Below, in pieces: positions 1 through 6,255 of a DNA stretch of 6,255 nucleotides. Source of the stretch: Deltaproteobacteria bacterium (GTDB lineage: Bacteria; Desulfobacterota; Desulfobacteria; Desulfobacterales; Desulfobacteraceae); the NCBI GenBank assembly GCA_019314105.1, contig JAFCZY010000142.1:1-6255 (forward strand), written 5' to 3'. The notes under the pieces are model-generated. The model worked only from the letters and a program-made list of their open reading frames with translations, made no database searches and was not told where the DNA came from. Within the stretch, counting starts at the first letter, position 1. The number at the start of each line of letters is the position of its first letter. Both the position numbers and the translations under genes were made by a program.

Positions 1-1
1 A

Positions 2-665
2 GGGGCTGTGTGGGAAAATACCGTGGATGAGGTGAGTGAAAAATGTGATGTGATCATTACTATTGTCGGGTTTCCCGCTGATGTTGAAGAAGTGTACCTG
101 GGTAAAAATGGTATTTTAAACTGTGCTAAGAAAGGGACTATTGTCATTGATATGACCACATCAAGCCCGGAGCTTGCAATCAAAATTGATGAAAAAGCAA
201 AAGCAAAAGGCATTGAATCCCTTGATGCGCCGGTGTCAGGCGGCGATATCGGCGCTCAAAACGCCACGCTTTCCATTATGGTTGGCGGGGATAAAAAGAC
301 CTTTGATAAAGCCTTCCCGCTGTTTGAAGTGATGGGTAAAAATATTGTACTCCAGGGGAAACCAGGGTCTGGTCAGCATACCAAAATGGCAAACCAGATT
401 GCCATTGCAGCAGGAATGGTAGCGGTCTGCGAGTCCATTGCCTATGCTGAAAAGTCGGGTCTTGATCCAGAAACTGTGCTCAAGAGCATCGGGTCAGGCG
501 CTGCCGGATCATGGTCATTGAATAATATGGGTCCCCGAATGATTGCCCGGAACTTTGAGCCCGGCTTTTATATCAAACATTTTATAAAGGATATGAATAT
601 TGAAAATGGCGGAAAAGGGATTTGAAAATGATGGGACCCAAGGTTTATTTAAATTGTTTAAATAG
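2..665 (+). pseudogene. 3-hydroxyisobutyrate dehydrogenase family (NAD(P)-dependent beta-hydroxyacid dehydrogenase), 5'-truncated by window, broken near 3' end
   Basis: The family oxidises beta-hydroxyacids such as 3-hydroxyisobutyrate or tartronate semialdehyde relatives with NAD(P). The reading frame is open to the left edge; the GTG at 8 is an internal valine codon, and the N-terminal Rossmann glycine motif lies outside the window. Visible, numbering from base 8, are the end of the Rossmann domain (DVIITIVGFP, 14-23), the substrate-loop signature DAPVSGG (73-79), and the helical-domain motif GQHTKMANQ with the catalytic lysine K126 (codon 383-385). FYIKHFIKDMNI (187-198) is followed by a premature end, ENGGKGI and TGA at 623-625. 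The normal C-terminal tail, AEKGFENDGTQGLFKLFK, is present in the next frame at 609-662 with TAG at 663-665. Roughly 24 residues between KDMNI and this tail are missing. I infer an internal deletion with frameshift around 599-606, or an assembly error. Exact substrate cannot be told. Confidence 0.85.
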
Positions 666-730
666 ACCCGATGGAGATACTGGCTGAGTATTGGTATGTT
701 TTTGAATCTATAATAATTTTCATACTTTCC

Positions 731-760
731 TTGACAAGAAGCAACTACCTATCCTATGAA
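731..760 (+). promoter_or_regulatory. Candidate sigma70-type promoter for the permease gene
   Basis: A perfect TTGACA (731-736) is followed after 18 bases by TATGAA (755-760, four of six matches to TATAAT). It would give a 5' untranslated region of roughly 105 bases before the permease ATG at 875. Its -10 lies inside the decayed upp fragment, so if real it may have become the permease promoter after the operon broke. A perfect TATAAT at 709-714 lies upstream but has no convincing -35. Prediction by eye only. Confidence 0.35.
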
Positions 761-818
761 AAGGACCGGCTGTAAAAATATCAAAGGTCTTTTTCTAGTT
801 GCATAACCAGAAGGCATC
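741..818 (+). pseudogene. Remnant of a uracil phosphoribosyltransferase (upp) gene
   Basis: Reading codons from 741 gives ATTYPMKRTGCKNIKGLFLV (741-800) then A, a stop (TAA, 804-806) and PEGI (807-818). This aligns without gaps to residues 141-166 of the intact Upp encoded at 2456-2533 on the other strand: 18 of 26 positions are identical. Of those 18 codons, nine are the same and nine differ only at the third base, which is the mark of two diverged coding copies rather than chance. The frame continues for 12 codons (KKIIEIIEMIEF, to a TGA at 855-857) that no longer resemble Upp. The PRPP-binding loop and the uracil-binding C-terminus are absent, so no enzyme can be made. It lies 5' of and in the same direction as the permease, about 45 bases before the permease shine-dalgarno, as expected for a lost upp-permease operon. 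Confidence 0.85.
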
Positions 819-862
819 AAGAAGATTATCGAAATAATAGAGATGATTGAATTTTGAAAAAA

Positions 863-868
863 AAGGAG
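863..868 (+). promoter_or_regulatory. Ribosome binding site setting the permease start at 875
   Basis: AAGGAG sits six bases before ATG 875. The in-frame TTG at 854 lies upstream of this site and would add only seven mostly lysine residues, so ATG 875 is preferred. Confidence 0.8.
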
Positions 869-874
869 AAAAAA

Positions 875-2230
875 ATGAGCGATGTCCATTCGACCGAGTA
901 TAAATTTCAGCTAAAAGACTGCCTGCTCGGAGCGCAGATGCTTTTCGTGGCCTTTGGTGCCCTTGTGCTGGTACCGATCCTGACGGGCATTGATTCCAAC
1001 GTAGCCCTTTTTACGGCTGGCGTCGGCACCTTGATTTTTCAACTCATCACCAAGGGAAAGGTGCCTGTTTTCCTTGCGTCCTCTTTTGCTTTCCTGCCCC
1101 CGTTATTCGCAGCTCAGCAGGGACAATTCACCTATCCGGGCATCATGTGCGGTCTGGTGGCTGCGGGCCTGTTTTATATTGTCCTTAGCCTGCTGGTTCG
1201 CATTTTTGGGGCTGGCTTCCTGCACCGGCTGCTGCCTCCTATTGTCACCGGCCCGGTGATCATGCTGATTGGCCTGATCCTGGCCCCTGTGGCCGTGCAT
1301 ATGGCAATGGGCCGTGCAGGTGATGGTTCCATCTGGCTGGAACCTCAGGTTCCGTCCATGATCATCGCTGGAGTGGCATTGGCCACCACAGTGCTGGTCT
1401 CGTTGCTTGGTAAAAAATGGTTCAAACTTATTCCCATTTTGTGCGGTATTGCAGCGGGCTATGCAACCGCTCTGCTGCTCGATATCACAGGCCTGACTGC
1501 CTCTATGCATGCGTCCTTCATGGCCACCGCCGTGGGAGGTAAGATTCAGGGCGTGGCACCGGCTCCCTGGATGGACACCGTGCTGATTACCTTCGGGGGG
1601 TTGGCTGAGCGCCCATGGCTGGCCATGCCCAACTTCACTTTACCGACCTGGGATTTTAACGCAATTCTTTTTGTGGTACCCATCGCTATTGCCCCTGCGA
1701 TTGAACATTTCGGTGATGTATTGGCCATCGGTTCCATTACCGGCAAGGATTATGTCAAGGATCCTGGTATTCAGAACACCCTGCTGGGTGACGGTATTGC
1801 CACTTCGCTTGCCAGTATGGTCGGTGGACCGCCAAACACAACCTACTCCGAGGTTTCCGGAGCAGTGGCACTCACCCGTGCCTTCAATCCGGCCATTATG
1901 ACATGGGCGGCCATTACCGCCATCCTGCTGGCATTTGTCGGCAAACTTGGTGGATTGCTTGGCACTATTCCGGTACCGGTCATGGGCGGCATCATGCTGT
2001 TACTCTTTGGGGCCATTACAGTTATTGGTCTGAGTACGCTGGTCAGGGCTCAGGTAGATCTCATGGAGCCTCGCAACATGATCATTGTGGCCATCATTAT
2101 GGTTACCGGTCTGGGTGGCATGGTCCTGAATGTTGGTGTCACCGATCTCAAGGGGATCGGCCTGGGAGCAATCATGGGCGTTATCTTGAATCTGGTGCTT
2201 CCCGGAAAAGACCAGAAAGAAGCCTCTTAA
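875..2230 (+). CDS. uraA: NCS2-family nucleobase permease, probable uracil:H+ symporter (UraA/PyrP type)
   Basis: This is a 451-residue polytopic inner-membrane protein of the nucleobase:cation symporter-2 family, expected to import uracil or a related base with protons. Family landmarks, compared from memory with E. coli UraA, are VLVPILTGID (31-40), GKVPVFLASSFAF (61-73; F71 matches UraA F73), E277 in PAIEHFGD (UraA E241), E326 in NTTYSEVSG (UraA E290) and IPVPVMGGIMLLLFG (365-379). Two positions differ: UraA H24 is M22 (AQM instead of LQH) and UraA H245 is D281. A loop at about 206-242 carries roughly 30 extra residues. A strong SD supports ATG 875. The gene is richer in GC than its neighbours (single 60-base lines at 1141, 1261 and 1921 give 57, 63 and 53 percent, against 43, 45 and 33 at 4201, 4501 and 5161 in priA), hinting at transfer. 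A convergent intact upp supports uracil, but xanthine or another base is possible. Confidence 0.88.
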   Translation: MSDVHSTEYKFQLKDCLLGAQMLFVAFGALVLVPILTGIDSNVALFTAGVGTLIFQLITKGKVPVFLASSFAFLPPLFAAQQGQFTYPGIMCGLVAAGLFYIVLSLLVRIFGAGFLHRLLPPIVTGPVIMLIGLILAPVAVHMAMGRAGDGSIWLEPQVPSMIIAGVALATTVLVSLLGKKWFKLIPILCGIAAGYATALLLDITGLTASMHASFMATAVGGKIQGVAPAPWMDTVLITFGGLAERPWLAMPNFTLPTWDFNAILFVVPIAIAPAIEHFGDVLAIGSITGKDYVKDPGIQNTLLGDGIATSLASMVGGPPNTTYSEVSGAVALTRAFNPAIMTWAAITAILLAFVGKLGGLLGTIPVPVMGGIMLLLFGAITVIGLSTLVRAQVDLMEPRNMIIVAIIMVTGLGGMVLNVGVTDLKGIGLGAIMGVILNLVLPGKDQKEAS

Positions 2231-2254
2231 GGCGGTGTTGATTTCATAAAAACG

Positions 2255-2288
2255 CATGTGGCTTCCAGGATTTCCTGGAAGCCACATG
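2255..2288. terminator. Bidirectional hairpin terminator between permease and upp
   Basis: A perfect 15-bp inverted repeat (2255-2269 with 2274-2288, arm core ATGTGGCTTCCAGG) closes a four-base ATTT loop. On the minus strand the stem is followed after two bases by TTTTT (complement of 2248-2252), making a good rho-independent terminator for upp. On the plus strand there is no immediate T run; a TATTTTTT stretch comes only about 17 bases later, so its action on the permease transcript is probably weaker. Confidence 0.85.
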
Positions 2289-2326
2289 GTTCGCATACAA
2301 TGACGATATTTTTTAAATAATTATTT

Positions 2327-2953
2327 TTATTTCGTACCAAAAATTTTATCCCCTGCATCCCCCAGACCTGGCAATATATAGCCGACTTCGTTGAGACACT
2401 CGTCAACGCCGGCCACATAAATATCCACATCAGGATGTTTTTGCTCTACGGCTGCAATCCCTTCGGGTGCTGCTACCAGAAAAAGGCCTTTGATGGTTTT
2501 GCATCCCGCTTTTTTTAAGAGGTCAATAGTAGCGATAAGGGTTCCCCCTGTTGCCAGCATGGGATCAAGGATCAAGGCAATTCTCTTTTCCATGGAACTG
2601 GCGGTTTTAACATAATACTGCACCGGCTTTAAGGTCTCTTCATTCCTGTAAAATCCGACCACGCTGACCTTGGCAGATGGTATAAGATCAAATACACCAT
2701 CCATCATTCCAACCCCGGCTCTTAAAATGGGAACAACGGTAATTTTTTTCCCTTTTATTTTTTCGACTTCAACTTTTCCCGCCCACCCCTGGATCACCTT
2801 TTTTTCCGTGACAAGGTCTTTTGTGGCTTCATAGGTCAAAAGTCTTGCAACCTCCGAAGACAGGTCCCTGAAATCTTTTGTGCTGATGTCTTTTTGACGC
2901 ATTAACCCTAATTTATGTTTTATAAGAGGATGATCTGCTACGAATACTGTCAT
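2327..2953 (-). CDS. upp: Uracil phosphoribosyltransferase
   Basis: This cytosolic salvage enzyme makes UMP and pyrophosphate from uracil and PRPP. The 208-residue length equals that of E. coli Upp. Visible features are [14 protein letters not shown] (73-86), the PRPP-binding loop DPMLATGGT (130-138), LVAAPEGI (159-166) and the C-terminal uracil-binding segment [17 protein letters not shown] (192-208). The start ATG (2951-2953 on the complement) is preceded five bases upstream by AAGGAG (complement of 2959-2964). All key motifs are intact, so it is predicted active. It is convergent with the permease, sharing the terminator at 2255-2288, and divergent from priA. Its AT-leaning composition matches priA more than the permease, so it looks like the resident copy, whereas a second upp survives only as a fragment at 741-818. 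Confidence 0.97.
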   Translation of the reverse strand: MTVFVADHPLIKHKLGLMRQKDISTKDFRDLSSEVARLLTYEATKDLVTEKKVIQGWAGKVEVEKIKGKKITVVPILRAGVGMMDGVFDLIPSAKVSVVGFYRNEETLKPVQYYVKTASSMEKRIALILDPMLATGGTLIATIDLLKKAGCKTIKGLFLVAAPEGIAAVEQKHPDVDIYVAGVDECLNEVGYILPGLGDAGDKIFGTK

Positions 2954-2968
2954 GCTGTCTCCTTTTTT

Positions 2969-3000
2969 CTAAGTGTCCCTGGATAAAAAATATCACTTAG
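2969..3000. repeat. Inverted repeat in the upp leader
   Basis: CTAAGTG (2969-2975) and CACTTAG (2994-3000) are perfect reverse complements separated by 18 bases. They lie just upstream of the upp SD and would fall in the upp 5' untranslated region or promoter. They could be a small RNA hairpin or half-sites of an operator; nothing in the sequence decides which. Confidence 0.4.
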
Positions 3001-3001
3001 G

Positions 3002-3030
3002 AAACTATTAAAATCACTTGAGCTAGTCAA
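3002..3030 (-). promoter_or_regulatory. Candidate upp promoter
   Basis: On the minus strand TTGACT (complement of 3025-3030) matches the -35 consensus at five of six bases. It is followed after 17 bases by TAGTTT (complement of 3002-3007), a poor -10. The -35 overlaps the palindrome at 3016-3032, a position where a bound repressor would block transcription. Weak prediction. Confidence 0.25.
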
Positions 3031-3032
3031 GT
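3016..3032. repeat. Palindrome, possible operator in the upp/priA divergent region
   Basis: ACTTGAGCTAGTCAAGT has perfect 6-bp arms (3016-3021 and 3027-3032) around a 5-base centre. The left arm overlaps the second copy of a direct repeat, ATCACTT at 2992-2998 and 3013-3019, whose copies start 21 bases apart, about two helical turns. The arrangement resembles a transcription-factor site but no specific regulator is recognised. Confidence 0.35.
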
Positions 3033-3095
3033 AAATTAAGTTTCAATGGAAATCTTATATTGAAATATTTTCTTTTTTATGCGCAATAAGGGCAG

Positions 3096-5534
3096 ATGAC
3101 TCAGACACCTTATATATCCGTTGCAGTTTCCCTTCCCGTGATAAACTCATATACATACAAGGTTCCGGATCATCTGAAAGCATGTTGGTCCCCGGGAATG
3201 AGGGTGCTGGTCCCGTTCAAAAACAGACGGGTGACCGGATATATTATTTCCGGACAGGAAACTTGTAAAGGATTCAAGGCAAAAAAAATTCTTGATATTT
3301 TAGATGATCATCCCCTGTTTCCGGAATCGGAAATATCTTTTTTCAAATGGATTGCCGGGTATTATATTCACCCTCTGGGAGAAGTGATCAAAGCTGCACT
3401 TCCTTCCGGCCTTGACCGCCATGATGTTTCAAGTGTTTTTGTTACACAGCACGGACAGGACCGGTTGAATGCAGGCAGACTTACACCTGGGGAGGAGCAG
3501 GTGATTGATTTTATATTGCAACGTCGGGCCTGCACCTTGAAACAATTGAAAAAAAACAGCAAAAATACCACTATCAACGCCCTGATCCGCAGGATGGAAA
3601 AAGAAGATTTAATCATTGTCTCAGCTGTATTAAAAAAAGACGGGGCAACGGTAAAAAAAGAAAAGTTTATCCTTCAAAGCGATGAGCCGAAAACGATCAT
3701 TCGCATGTCAAAAAAACGAGAAAAACTTCTTTTGCTGGTAAAAGAGGCAAAAGAGATCTCCCTGACCGGATTAAAAGTGCATATTCCCACGGCACCGGCA
3801 TTAATAAAGCCCCTGGCAAAGGCCGGATATATACAGATTGTTCAACGGCAGGTTTTCAGGGATCCTTTAGGAGAGCCTGTAGAGCCGGATACACCGCCAA
3901 CCCTGACAATAGAACAGGAGGCCGTGGTCAATAAGGTGCAGGAAAATTTGAACCGGGGATTTAAGCCCTATCTTTTGTCCGGCATAACAGGTTCGGGCAA
4001 GACCGAAGTTTATATGCGGCTGGTATGGGATGTGATCGAAAAGGGGAAAAGCGCCATTGTGCTTGTGCCGGAAATATCTCTGATTTCCCAGACGGAAAGA
4101 CGCTTCAGGGCAAGATTTGGGGAAAAAATTGCCGTAATTCATTCTGCCTTAACCAAGGGAGAGCTGCTGGATCAGTGGCGCAAAATTGCCTTAAAAAAAG
4201 TAAAAATTGTCATCGGAGCAAGGTCTGCTGTTTTTGCGCCGTTTGAAAATATCGGGATCATTGTTGTGGATGAGGAGCATGACACCTCTTACAAGCAGGA
4301 GACCGGTTTAAGATACAATGCAAGAGATATTGCCGTTGTCCGCGGCAAAATGAATGACTGCCCGGTTATTCTGGGATCGGCAACCCCTTCTGTTCAATCC
4401 TATCAGAATGTTGTTTTAAAAAGGTTCGAAGAATTAAAACTTGAAACACGGATCAACCGGCATCCATTGCCTGAGATAACTCTTGTGGATCTGAAAAAAT
4501 ATAAGGATGTCCGGGGGTATGACAGGATCATAACGCCGGAGCTTTCAAAAGAGATTAGAACCTGCCTTGATAAAGGAAACCAGGCATTAATTTTTTTGAA
4601 CAGACGGGGGTTTGCCACTTTTCCGGTTTGCAGGGATTGCGGGAAATCTTTGTCTTGTAAATATTGCGATATAACCATGACCCTTCATAAAGGCCACAAT
4701 GAATATCGATGTCATCTTTGCGGGTATGCTCGGCCCATAACCGTTAAATGCCCGGAGTGCGGGTCTTCAAAAATAAAACCATTGGGGTTTGGTACTGAAA
4801 AAGTGGAATCCATGCTCAAAGCTCTGTTCCCGGATGCCAGACTTGTCAGGATGGATCAGGACTCGACATCCCGGAAAGGGTCTACCATAAAAATCTTAAA
4901 AAGCATCAAGAACCGGAATGTGGATATTATTGTGGGCACCCAGATGCTTGCCAAAGGTCATGACTTTCCCTCCATCACTCTGGTGGGCGTGATTTGCGCC
5001 GATTTATCCCTGAGTCTTCCGGATTTCAGAGCGGGTGAGCGAACCTTTCAGCTTCTTGCCCAGGTGGCCGGCCGTGCAGGAAGAGGGAAAAGTAAAGGAA
5101 AGGTGATTATGCAAACCTATAATCCCGATCATTTTATTATTGAAGCCGCTAAAAAACAGGATTTTCTTGAGTTTTTTCAAAACGAATCCCCGTTTAGAAA
5201 AGCATTGTTATATCCGCCTTTTTCGCGAATGATTCAATTGAAAATATCCGGAACCAATTTTGCAAAGGCAAAAGCCTATGCAGCCAATATAGCAGAGATT
5301 TTAAAGGCACTGCTTGAAAATGAAAAAAACCACAAAAACATGATCCAGATTCTAGGGCCTATTGAGGCGCCCATTCAAAAAATTTCGTCACGGTTCAGGT
5401 GGCAGATCCTTGTGAAAAGTCCTTCTTCAGTCCTTGTTAACCATCTGGTAAAATCTCTCTTGACTCATCCGCAAGCAACTCCCAAGTCAGGGGTCCAGCT
5501 GATTGTGGATGTAGATCCGTATTTTTTAATGTAG
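3096..5534 (+). CDS. priA: Primosomal protein N', replication restart helicase PriA
   Basis: PriA recognises abandoned replication forks, unwinds them 3' to 5' and starts primosome assembly for DnaB reloading. The 812-residue product has the N-terminal 3'-end-binding domain (about 1-105), a winged-helix region (about 120-250), helicase lobe 1 with Walker A GITGSGKT (296-303), Walker B DEEH (392-395) and motif III GSATPS (427-432), then lobe 2. Inserted in lobe 2 is the zinc region with all eight cysteines: C512, C515, C521, C524, C539, C542, C552 and C555. GTQMLAKGHDFP (614-625) is motif V and QVAGRAGRG (656-664) motif VI; a C-terminal domain follows to 812. It is longer than E. coli PriA (732) but shows no missing motif, so it should be functional. 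The start fits the family N-terminus; the upstream AAGGG (3088-3092) is only three bases from ATG, suggesting modest translation. It stands as a single gene, divergent from upp. Confidence 0.97.
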   Translation: MTQTPYISVAVSLPVINSYTYKVPDHLKACWSPGMRVLVPFKNRRVTGYIISGQETCKGFKAKKILDILDDHPLFPESEISFFKWIAGYYIHPLGEVIKAALPSGLDRHDVSSVFVTQHGQDRLNAGRLTPGEEQVIDFILQRRACTLKQLKKNSKNTTINALIRRMEKEDLIIVSAVLKKDGATVKKEKFILQSDEPKTIIRMSKKREKLLLLVKEAKEISLTGLKVHIPTAPALIKPLAKAGYIQIVQRQVFRDPLGEPVEPDTPPTLTIEQEAVVNKVQENLNRGFKPYLLSGITGSGKTEVYMRLVWDVIEKGKSAIVLVPEISLISQTERRFRARFGEKIAVIHSALTKGELLDQWRKIALKKVKIVIGARSAVFAPFENIGIIVVDEEHDTSYKQETGLRYNARDIAVVRGKMNDCPVILGSATPSVQSYQNVVLKRFEELKLETRINRHPLPEITLVDLKKYKDVRGYDRIITPELSKEIRTCLDKGNQALIFLNRRGFATFPVCRDCGKSLSCKYCDITMTLHKGHNEYRCHLCGYARPITVKCPECGSSKIKPLGFGTEKVESMLKALFPDARLVRMDQDSTSRKGSTIKILKSIKNRNVDIIVGTQMLAKGHDFPSITLVGVICADLSLSLPDFRAGERTFQLLAQVAGRAGRGKSKGKVIMQTYNPDHFIIEAAKKQDFLEFFQNESPFRKALLYPPFSRMIQLKISGTNFAKAKAYAANIAEILKALLENEKNHKNMIQILGPIEAPIQKISSRFRWQILVKSPSSVLVNHLVKSLLTHPQATPKSGVQLIVDVDPYFLM

Positions 5535-5620
5535 CAGGGGCACGGAAATGTCGAAAAATTTGAATCCAAAAAAATCGTCCATTGTAAATTTTATTGTTTA
5601 TATATCATGGAGACTTCCTG

Positions 5621-6255
5621 CTATTTGCTCTGGCGGTATGAAAGCCAGACAACCCCTGTGATCACAAGCAGTGTTCCCACCCCCTGAACGGGTGTGAGTC
5701 GTTCTCCCAATAGAAACCAGGCATAGACCCCTGCAAATAAAATCTCAGACATGGAAAGAATACTGGCAATCCCTGCTTGGATATATTTCATTCCCATAAG
5801 ATACAGGGTAAAGGCGCCAAAAGTGGAAATGGCGATCAATCCACAAAAAGCAGAGACCATTGTCAAGTTCAATGGAAAGGGCTGGCTTGTAAAAGGCTGA
5901 AGAGGCAGCAATATGATGGATGCAACACCAAAGGCAATGGCAAGACAGGCAGTTGCGCCGTATTTTGACACCATATTTTTACCGCAAAGAATCCAGCCGG
6001 CATAAAGAAATGGCACGATAAACCCTGCCATTAGGCCCGCTGTATTTGTCTGTTTTAAAGAAAAGAAATTGATACCCGAAGCCAGGGCAGTTCCCATGAA
6101 AATAAGGATCATGCTTACCATTTTTGCCCGGGTCAATTCTTCTTTCCAGAGATAAAAAGCCGCCACTGTCACAACAGCAGGCATGGCTGCCTGCATCACT
6201 GTGGTAACAGCAGCGCCGTTGAGCACAACACTTTCATTATAAAAAATATGAAATC
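5621..6255 (-). CDS. EamA/DMT-superfamily transporter, C-terminal part
   Basis: This is an integral inner-membrane protein of the drug/metabolite transporter superfamily; members usually export amino acids, metabolites or drugs, and the substrate here cannot be inferred. The frame stays open to the right edge (FHIFYNESVV precedes the GTG at 6224-6226, which is an internal valine), so the true start and roughly the first two to three membrane helices lie outside the window. About 211 residues are visible. Both EamA repeats show the same pattern: helix with a proline or serine, then acidic-basic KEELT (first repeat) and GERLTPVQ (second repeat), then a helix ending GTALAS or ITGVVWLS. Roughly seven hydrophobic helices are visible. 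It ends YRQSK with TAG at 5621-5623. It is convergent with priA across 86 bases that hold no convincing terminator, and shares no visible function with it. Confidence 0.88.
   Translation of the reverse strand, partial: FHIFYNESVVLNGAAVTTVMQAAMPAVVTVAAFYLWKEELTRAKMVSMILIFMGTALASGINFFSLKQTNTAGLMAGFIVPFLYAGWILCGKNMVSKYGATACLAIAFGVASIILLPLQPFTSQPFPLNLTMVSAFCGLIAISTFGAFTLYLMGMKYIQAGIASILSMSEILFAGVYAWFLLGERLTPVQGVGTLLVITGVVWLSYRQSK

Noticed and set aside
8..10. GTG as start of the dehydrogenase
   Set aside because: The frame is open to the window edge, and the protein would begin in the middle of the Rossmann domain; it is an internal valine codon.
671..775. 34-codon hydrophobic small ORF starting MEILAEYWYV
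   Set aside because: It has no clear ribosome binding site, overlaps the upp fragment in another frame, and resembles no family I recognise.
854..856. TTG as permease start
   Set aside because: It lies upstream of the strong AAGGAG at 863-868, which points to ATG 875.
1103..1510. 135-codon open frame antisense to the permease, rich in His and Gln
   Set aside because: It is the antisense shadow of a GC-rich membrane-protein gene with no family resemblance; other overlapping frames were dropped for the same reason.
3079..3099. Six-codon mini-ORF (MRNKGR) whose TGA overlaps the priA ATG
   Set aside because: It has no SD of its own and is short enough to arise by chance; translational coupling is possible but unsupported.
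5555..5592. AAAATTT/AAATTTT inverted repeat between priA and the EamA gene as a terminator
   Set aside because: It is a seven-pair, purely A-T stem with a 24-base loop, too weak to call.
1..6255. A new defence, toxin-antitoxin or mobile system
   Set aside because: All substantial genes belong to well-known housekeeping or transport families; no transposase, integrase, CRISPR repeat, tRNA or attachment-site signature was seen.

Overview
The window reads as ordinary bacterial chromosome carrying four recognisable gene families and two gene remnants. The protein sequences (a PriA of about 812 residues, a 208-residue Upp) and the moderate-to-low GC outside the permease gene would fit a Gram-negative anaerobe such as a sulfate reducer of the Desulfobacterota. 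That placement is an impression from protein style, not a search result.

Layout, left to right. Bases 2-665 (+) hold the 3' part of a 3-hydroxyisobutyrate-dehydrogenase-family gene. It runs in from outside the window and is broken near its end by an internal deletion that shifts the frame. Bases 666-874 look intergenic, but 741-818 preserve a decayed fragment of a second uracil phosphoribosyltransferase (upp) gene. An intact NCS2-family nucleobase permease (875-2230, +) follows. A strong bidirectional hairpin terminator (2255-2288) separates it from a complete upp gene (2327-2953, -). A 142-base divergent region with several small inverted and direct repeats lies between upp and priA (3096-5534, +), the replication-restart helicase. 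Convergent with priA is the C-terminal part of an EamA/DMT transporter (5621 to beyond 6255, -).

The permease and Upp make a functional pair: uracil import, then conversion to UMP with PRPP. In many bacteria they form a upp-uraA operon. Here the intact upp is convergent with the permease, while the decayed upp sits just upstream of the permease in the same orientation. This suggests that an ancestral upp-permease operon lost its upp, the intact copy being the resident gene. The permease is visibly more GC-rich than its neighbours, which fits acquisition of a upp-permease block.

No new multi-gene system, CRISPR array, RNA gene or mobile element was seen. The most informative observations are the two pseudogene scars at 600-665 and 741-818.
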